Assembly (NCBI GenBank): GCA_963573305.1
Contig: OY754335.1
Coordinates: forward strand, 49,807,985 to 49,871,984
Direction: 5' to 3'
Origin: Pyrrhosoma nymphula
Lineage: Eukaryota; Arthropoda; Insecta; Odonata; Coenagrionidae
DNA: 64,000 nt
The position numbers were made by a program, and so were the translations under genes. The notes beneath the pieces were generated by a model. It was not told the DNA's origin and searched no databases. It was given only the letters and a program-made list of their open reading frames with translations. The first letter of the stretch is position 1. Each line of letters starts with the position of its first letter. Shown here piece after piece: positions 59,421 to 64,000 of this stretch.

Positions 59421-60049
59421 GGCGAGCCCTCGCGATGACTTAGCCTTCCATTCTCTAAACCCACCACCTCCCTCCCCTTACACACATACACACCCGGGGC
59501 CCTCAATTCTCATATAATACCCATTGTGCCCCTCTCGTGATTAACTGCGGGAATTTCTCTTTCAACCGGCCGAGAGGAGTCATCATCGGCACACATCTCG
59601 CATTCGACGAACCGAACGCGGCGAATTATCCAAAAAACCTTTTCCTTCTGTCAAACGTATTATTGAATTTTATTTGCCGCGCTCACAATCCATTCATGTC
59701 CGCCGACTCTATCCACTCACTCTTCTCTCTCGACTTCAATTACCTGAGCTCGCGCGAGAGACGATGACAACGGTATCCTTAGAGCAGTACGTTGCTCGGA
59801 GGAAATCAATGCGTTTGTCGATGCCTACCTCGTGAAGTTAAAAGAAACGTCTCATGTCTGAAGACGTTACATGAAAATTAACTTTCCTAATGAACAATTT
59901 AACTTTGACCAGGCCTTGGATTCATTTAGGAAACCTACAAATTTCCTCGTGAATAGCAATCAACTCCACCATTATCAACTCTTTTCTCAGAAATTCATCT
60001 TGACAGAGCCAATGCGTGCATACGGTATTTTTGTGGCACATGTTGAGAA
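59421..60049. other. Non-coding; moderately CpG-rich at 59420-59770
   Basis: Two unremarkable plus frames (59537-59767, 59871-60071) have no known motif. No gene supported. Confidence 0.3.
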
Positions 60050-60262
60050 ATATTTACAATTAAATAAGTAACTCGGTATGATTCCACACTATATTAGCTC
60101 TAAGCACCCAGGTTTTTGGCATATTGAGCCATTTTCAAGGCTTTGGCGCATTATGCCATTTGGCATAGTATACCTAAACCTAAACCTAAACACCAACAGT
60201 TAGAGATAATAAAGTGTGGAATCACACCGAGTTACTTATTTAAATATTTACAGTGTTAATTA
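60050..60262. mobile_element. Foldback MITE with a CCTAAA run
   Basis: Arms of about 50 bp: AAATAAGTAACTCGGTATGA with TTCCACACTA on the left (60072-60104) faces the complementary right arm (60199-60255). The interior has a TATGCCA/TGGCATA hairpin and (CCTAAA)3 at 60173-60190. Non-coding. Confidence 0.65.
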
Positions 60263-61212
60263 TTTTCACTGAGTTATGCCGGAGACAGTGCCTAATACTA
60301 ATTTTAATACTCTATAAATATGAGTGTTTTCATTCTCACCAAATAAACGTTTTCCTGATAACTGTTAGCTGATTTTTGAGAATTTATTAAAAGGTTTGTG
60401 TATTTAAAACTCACTTAACCAGTTTATTTTTCTTAAAGTTGCATTTCCATACGATAGTATATTGATTGTCCGCGGTTTTGATGCTAAAACGTAATTTTTA
60501 TTACAACAATTTTCAAATTCTACAAACAGCCGAATAAATATATACCTGAAAGGTGAGGGGAGAAGGATGGGCGGACAGGGAAGCTGATTAAGGTAAGAGA
60601 TAAGAAAGTAGAGTTTTCAAGAGGGCTTGGAATTGGGCAGCAAAAGCAAGGGCAAGAGGGGTGAAGGTCTAATACTGGTTATGCCATTGAGGAGGGTAGT
60701 AATTTTTTATAAGAAATATAATTTATTCCAAGAAATTCTGTTTGTCACCTTTGTCAAGAATATGTAAACTGGTAGGGCTAAAATCATTTTGTGACCGATC
60801 ACAATTATTTGTTTTGCGAAGAGATATTTACCATCTATTTTAGCCGTTCTCCTCATGCTTGTTTGGTTTGTCCAACTTAAAGACTGTAGCAGTCGTTACA
60901 GGAGAAAACATGTACACCACACTTCCTTGCAGGTCAAATATGCCTTTGGAATTAAAAATGGGTTTACTCAGCGTAAATGGGTTCCAGAAAGATACATTGA
61001 AAGATTTTCTGGACATGTGTTGCTATTGTATATAGGTGGTATTACCTATGAATGGTTTTTTACACCAGCGAGAGGGTCTGCCAGGTGGGAAGCTTTTGGA
61101 ACTGTTCGATGTGATGATAGCACTTTGACGTATTTTCTCTGCAAGAGGTTTTTCAATCGGAGTGGCTTGGCAACAGTTTCGCTCAGCAATATAAAAAAAA
61201 ACAAATAAACGA
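60263..61212. other. Non-coding; one unrecognised 117-codon frame
   Basis: The plus frame 60855-61208 is open for 117 codons, rich in aromatic and basic residues, with no family I recognise. It ends just before the mariner-like sequence and may be a transposon fragment. Confidence 0.3.
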
Positions 61213-61702
61213 GGGATATCCGGGAAGTAAAGATATGACTGATATGGTGTCAGTGAAAGTTATTTTTAACAGTTGGTGGCAATGTCGTGTCTCTTAGAGT
61301 AACAATGACGTAATAGACCTTTCTGGTGACAGCGTTGTCCTCTCACTGTTTAAAATTCCCGAATCCATTCCAAATCTCGCCAAATGCGAGGTTCGTGCTG
61401 TGATTCGTCTTTTGCACCCGAAAGGAAAGATTGCTGCTGAAATTCATGGGCAACATATTTCCGACTACGGTGAAGGTGTATTAATAGGCAAAATGGTGTC
61501 CTTAATTTCAGTAAGAAAGACGTGAAGTTCACGATAAAAGGAGTGGATGGTCATCCGTCATCAGAAAAGAAATTCTCCACAAGAATGGAGAGAAAAATCG
61601 AGAGGATTCGAGGATCGTTGATGAACTTCTTGAACAATACCCAGCAGTTTGTCAAGAACAGATATTCATAAAACGGATGCAGAAAGATCGGGCTTTCGGA
61701 AA
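61213..61702 (+). pseudogene. mariner transposase N-terminal fragment, 5' of the hAT insertion
   Basis: Begins with a mariner-end-like GGGATATCCGGGAAGTAA. From about 61365 frames read AKCEVRAVIRLLHPKGKIAAEI, then GQHISDYGEGVL, a degraded linker (GVDGHPSS) and EDRRIDELLEQYP-like remains near 61600-61640. This is the helix-turn-helix DNA-binding half of a mariner/SETMAR-type transposase. Two or more frameshifts are present. The catalytic DDD half is absent. It continues after the hAT insertion at 62584. Confidence 0.7.
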
Positions 61703-62575
61703 TAGGGATTGGAAAATCGATTTCGATTTTAATCGAAAATCGATTATCACACTCCGATTTTCGATTTAATCGAAGTCGACTTTTTGTTTTGAAAAAAACG
61801 ATCAAAATCGATTCTAGCCGATCGATTTTCGATTTTTAGCTTGCTAGCTAAAGCTAGCGTTTGAATTTTGCCAATCGAGCTGCGCCAGTTCGTAAACCGC
61901 CCTCCAGTCGACCGCAAGTCTAACTCTAATCCACTACCAGCTTGGAAGGAGATTGAGGGAGAATATCCCCACGTATACTAACCAGCCAGCAGGATTTTAT
62001 CTATAGTTGACTCTACCGTGCCGTGTGAGCGACCATTTTCTCACGCCGGGTTAATTGCAACTCAGGTGCAAAACCGATTATTCGGAGAACATTTAAATAT
62101 GTTAGTTTTCTTAATGTCCATCCCTGAGGAACACTGATTCCACGGCTTTGAAAACAAGAAATAAATAAAATTCTGTTTTTCATTTTGTGTTATACCCACT
62201 TCTCAATATAGAATTCTTATTGCTACTGAACTATATGTAATTTGCTTGTTATATTACCTATGTGTTTATAAGTATCTGTTATGGATTTTTACTTCCCTGT
62301 ATATCATATTTATATCTTTAAAATAATATATTGTATTAATAAATTTAACTGTATTCGGTTCTTATCCCTAGTGCTTCCATTAACCATATTTTGCATTTTG
62401 TTACAACAGCACATCCATATTTCAGGAGACAATTATTTTACTATAGATAAAGATCGATTTCGATTTTTCGATTATTTTGGGCAAAAAATCGAATTTTTAG
62501 AAAATCGATTTTAAAAACCAAAATCGAAAGTCGATTAATCGAAAATCGATTCTGGATTTAAATTTCCAATCCCTA
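61703..62575 (+). mobile_element. hAT element with 8-bp target-site duplication
   Basis: The termini TAGGGATTGGAAA (left) and TTTCCAATCCCTA (right) are perfectly inverted for 13 bp. TTCGGAAA at 61695-61702 is repeated at 62576-62583, an 8-bp target duplication as expected for hAT. Just inside each end are clusters of ATCGATTTTCGATT-type subterminal repeats (61715-61840, 62445-62560). At 873 bp it is an internally deleted element that keeps part of the transposase C-terminus. Confidence 0.9.
61921..62133 (+). pseudogene. hAT transposase C-terminal dimerisation domain fragment
   Basis: One plus frame reads NPLPAWKEIEGEYPHVY, stop, then ILSIVDSTVPCERPFSHAG, LIATQVQNRL and LNMLVFL. It matches the hAT family C-terminal dimerisation domain (xPLxWWxxxxxxYPxL, PCERxFSxAG, RNRL). 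One stop lies within it and the catalytic region is missing. Confidence 0.8.
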
Positions 62576-62583
62576 TTCGGAAA

Positions 62584-62698
62584 CTGTGTGCACGCAGGGT
62601 ATCGAAAATGTTGACTGACGATCACAAGAAAATTTGTGTAACTGTGGTGCAGGTGGGATATTTCTACGAAGTGTTAATACAAAAAAACTCATTCCAAG
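62584..62698 (+). pseudogene. mariner fragment, 3' of the hAT insertion
   Basis: Directly after the target duplication a plus frame reads KLCARRVSKMLTDDHKK, the conserved linker of mariner transposases. Joined to the left fragment it keeps order and spacing. The rest of the transposase is gone, cut off where the foldback element at 62711 begins. Confidence 0.75.
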
Positions 62699-62761
62699 AC
62701 CCACTAAATGTCCATTTTTAATAAAAAACTTCGTACTTTTGCACTATTTATTTTAAAACTG

Positions 62762-62797
62762 CGACCGGTTTCACCATAATATGGCATCTTCTGGCAC
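62762..62797 (-). ncRNA. Hammerhead motif, one base off in box I
   Basis: On the minus strand of the left arm: CAGAAGA (CTGAAGA with one change, 62793-62787), extra T, stem II GCCAT/ATGGT (one G-T pair) with 3-nt loop, GAAAC, CGG, UC, GCAG. Facing partner of the motif at 63046-63093. Confidence 0.6.
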
Positions 62798-63045
62798 ATT
62801 CTGAAGCTTAGGTCATACAATATATACCCAGAGAAAGTTAAGAATGGTGGGGTTGGTTTGAAATGGGAATGACCTTCTACTCCTCCCACTGTCTTCCCCC
62901 GATTCACTTTCCCTCCTTTCCTTTCGATTTTTCTACTACCCCTTCTCACTCTGCCATGCCCCAACCTGCTGCGCTCTGCCCCATTTCAAACCAACCCCCA
63001 CCATTTTTAAATTTCTCTGGGTATATATTGTATGACCTAAGCTTC

Positions 63046-63093
63046 AGAATGTGCCTGAAGATACCATAATATGGTGAAACCGGTCGCAGTTTT
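63046..63093 (+). ncRNA. Hammerhead ribozyme motif (type I), core intact
   Basis: In order: stem I 5' strand (TGC at 63052-63054, further AGAA at 63046-63049 beyond a small internal loop); CTGAAGA (63055-63061); extra T; stem II ACCAT/ATGGT (63063-63067, 63071-63075) with loop AAT; GAAA (63076-63079); stem III as palindrome CCGG (63080-63083); UC as predicted cleavage site (63084-63085); stem I 3' strand GCA then TTTT (63086-63093). All invariant core bases are present. With four self-complementary bases for stem III, cleavage is more likely as a dimer than as a monomer. Confidence 0.75.
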
Positions 63094-63184
63094 TAAATAA
63101 AGTGTACGAAGTTTTTTATTAAAAATGGATATCTATCACTTCTACGAAGTCAAGCCGGAAACAATCAAATTTACCCACTAAATG

Positions 63185-63835
63185 AATTAACGTGTGAAAT
63201 TATCATGTTCAAAAGTAATCATAAATGCATTCTCAAGTCAATATTTGTAAAATTGATAGTTAAAAAAGATGTAAAAGGAGCTATAAATATTCTATATTCT
63301 TTGTAACTTTACTGAACGGATATAACTCGTAATTAAAAAGAACATATTTAGAATTTTTTAAGAAAATTAGTCCTGTGCCAATGGAATACCAAGCATATCA
63401 GTAAAACAAAACCAAGTGGCAAAAATAACAAATCTTATCACCATTCTCTCAGTATTTGGAATTTTTAAAATCTATAAGATAAACAGATACGCTCCTACCA
63501 CATGTGGTTCTTCAATGCTGCTTCGGTGAAAGTTAATTTATTTAGATATATCTAAGATACTTAGAGACAAGAATGAGCATTTAAATTTAAAAAATTTGTA
63601 CTTATGTGGATACAAAACCAATATACGTTTCTACAGGATGACAAATTTGGTAAAAAGTGATGTTTAAGGAGCTTTGTAAGCATTCAACTGAAAATTTAAC
63701 CAATTTAAATGAATGCTTAGTTGCATTGGCTAGAGTTTATCCAGAATATATATTAAAGGGGATGAAATTCACGTTGAGAAAATCATTTTACTTGAACTGG
63801 AAGCAAACCCAGATATTCCAATTTCCAATTAGGTG
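63185..63835. other. Non-coding sequence, no feature seen
   Basis: AT-rich, no recognised motif. Confidence 0.4.
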
Positions 63836-64000
63836 AGTTAACCAGGCAGATGCACTGTAACTGACTAGCACACCTGACCGGAAATTTTTAGATCAGGGAT
63901 CGATTCCCGGTCAAGTAAGATGATTTTTTTATTGATGGATTTCATCCTCCGTTTTTATCTTAGCACCCGTGCGCAAGACTGCGTGTCATATCACTTGGAC
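63836..64000 (+). mobile_element. tRNA-derived SINE, reaching the window edge
   Basis: Box B variant GGATCGATTCC (63897-63907) in T-stem-like sequence, followed by CGGTCAAGTAAGATGATTTT, the same body as at 47270-47420. The 5' half (GTTAACCAGGCAGATGC) is a poor box A. The element may continue beyond the window. Confidence 0.55.

Larger units (their letters stand above)
62711..63172 (+). mobile_element. PLE-like foldback with hammerhead repeats and 12-bp target duplication
   Basis: ACCCACTAAATG at 62699-62710 is repeated exactly at 63173-63184. Between them are arms 62711-62867 and 62980-63129, about 85-90% complementary. A C/T-rich centre (62870-62980) resembles the C-rich end of PLE coding sequence, and a tail follows (63130-63172: ACGAAGTCAAGCCGGAAACA, AATCAAATTT). 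Each arm has a hammerhead motif; the right one is intact. The 462-bp unit has no RT, so it would need to be moved by a related autonomous PLE. The relic at 2790-2912 shares its ends. Confidence 0.75.

Noticed and set aside
60173..60191. Interstitial telomere
   Set aside because: Only three CCTAAA units, inside a foldback MITE.

Overview
This window looks like non-coding, transposon-filled nuclear DNA from an animal, most likely an arthropod. The base composition is AT-rich and intact open frames are short. No spliced host gene, rRNA, operon or bacterial-type signal could be supported. What can be recognised is a layered graveyard of mobile elements: copia, jockey/CR1-like and RTE-like LINEs, Penelope-like elements (PLEs), piggyBac, hAT, mariner, tRNA-derived SINEs and many inverted-repeat (foldback) insertions. 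The species cannot be named from the sequence. The LINE 3' tails in (GATGTA)n and the PLE/hammerhead foldbacks are typical of invertebrate genomes.

Layout. 1-10 kb: a TIR MITE, a PLE-type foldback relic, two copia fragments (minus) and a PLE GIY-YIG endonuclease fragment (plus). 12-26 kb: SINE pieces, several LINE 3' ends, a foldback, a PLE 3' end carrying a hammerhead motif, the best-preserved SINE (19.9-20.15 kb), a TIR element, and a LINE inserted into an older copy of its own family (25.3-26.4 kb). 27-34 kb: local direct and tandem duplications. 34.8-36.6 kb: a LINE reverse transcriptase fragment (minus) and a foldback. 37-42 kb: duplicated modules and CpG-rich stretches. 42-45 kb: a 3.04-kb piggyBac element with both ends and a broken transposase. 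45-60 kb: LINE C-terminal fragments, more foldbacks, and copies B and C of the TIR element. 61.2-63.2 kb: a mariner fragment split by an 873-bp hAT element (8-bp target duplication) and bordered by a 462-bp foldback (12-bp target duplication).

The most interesting thread is a set of foldback insertions that carry hammerhead ribozyme (HHR) cores, CTGANGA - stem II - GAAAC - very short, often palindromic stem III - cleavage triplet. Three are good (about 63.05 kb plus, 58.45 kb minus, 17.82 kb plus) and several are decayed. Most occur as two copies facing each other, and one sits just after a PLE-like 3' tract. HHRs are known from PLE repeats. Here they form short non-autonomous units, one with a precise target-site duplication. 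A second thread is a LINE 3' hairpin whose stem has changed by paired substitutions in at least six copies within the window, which points to selection on an RNA structure.
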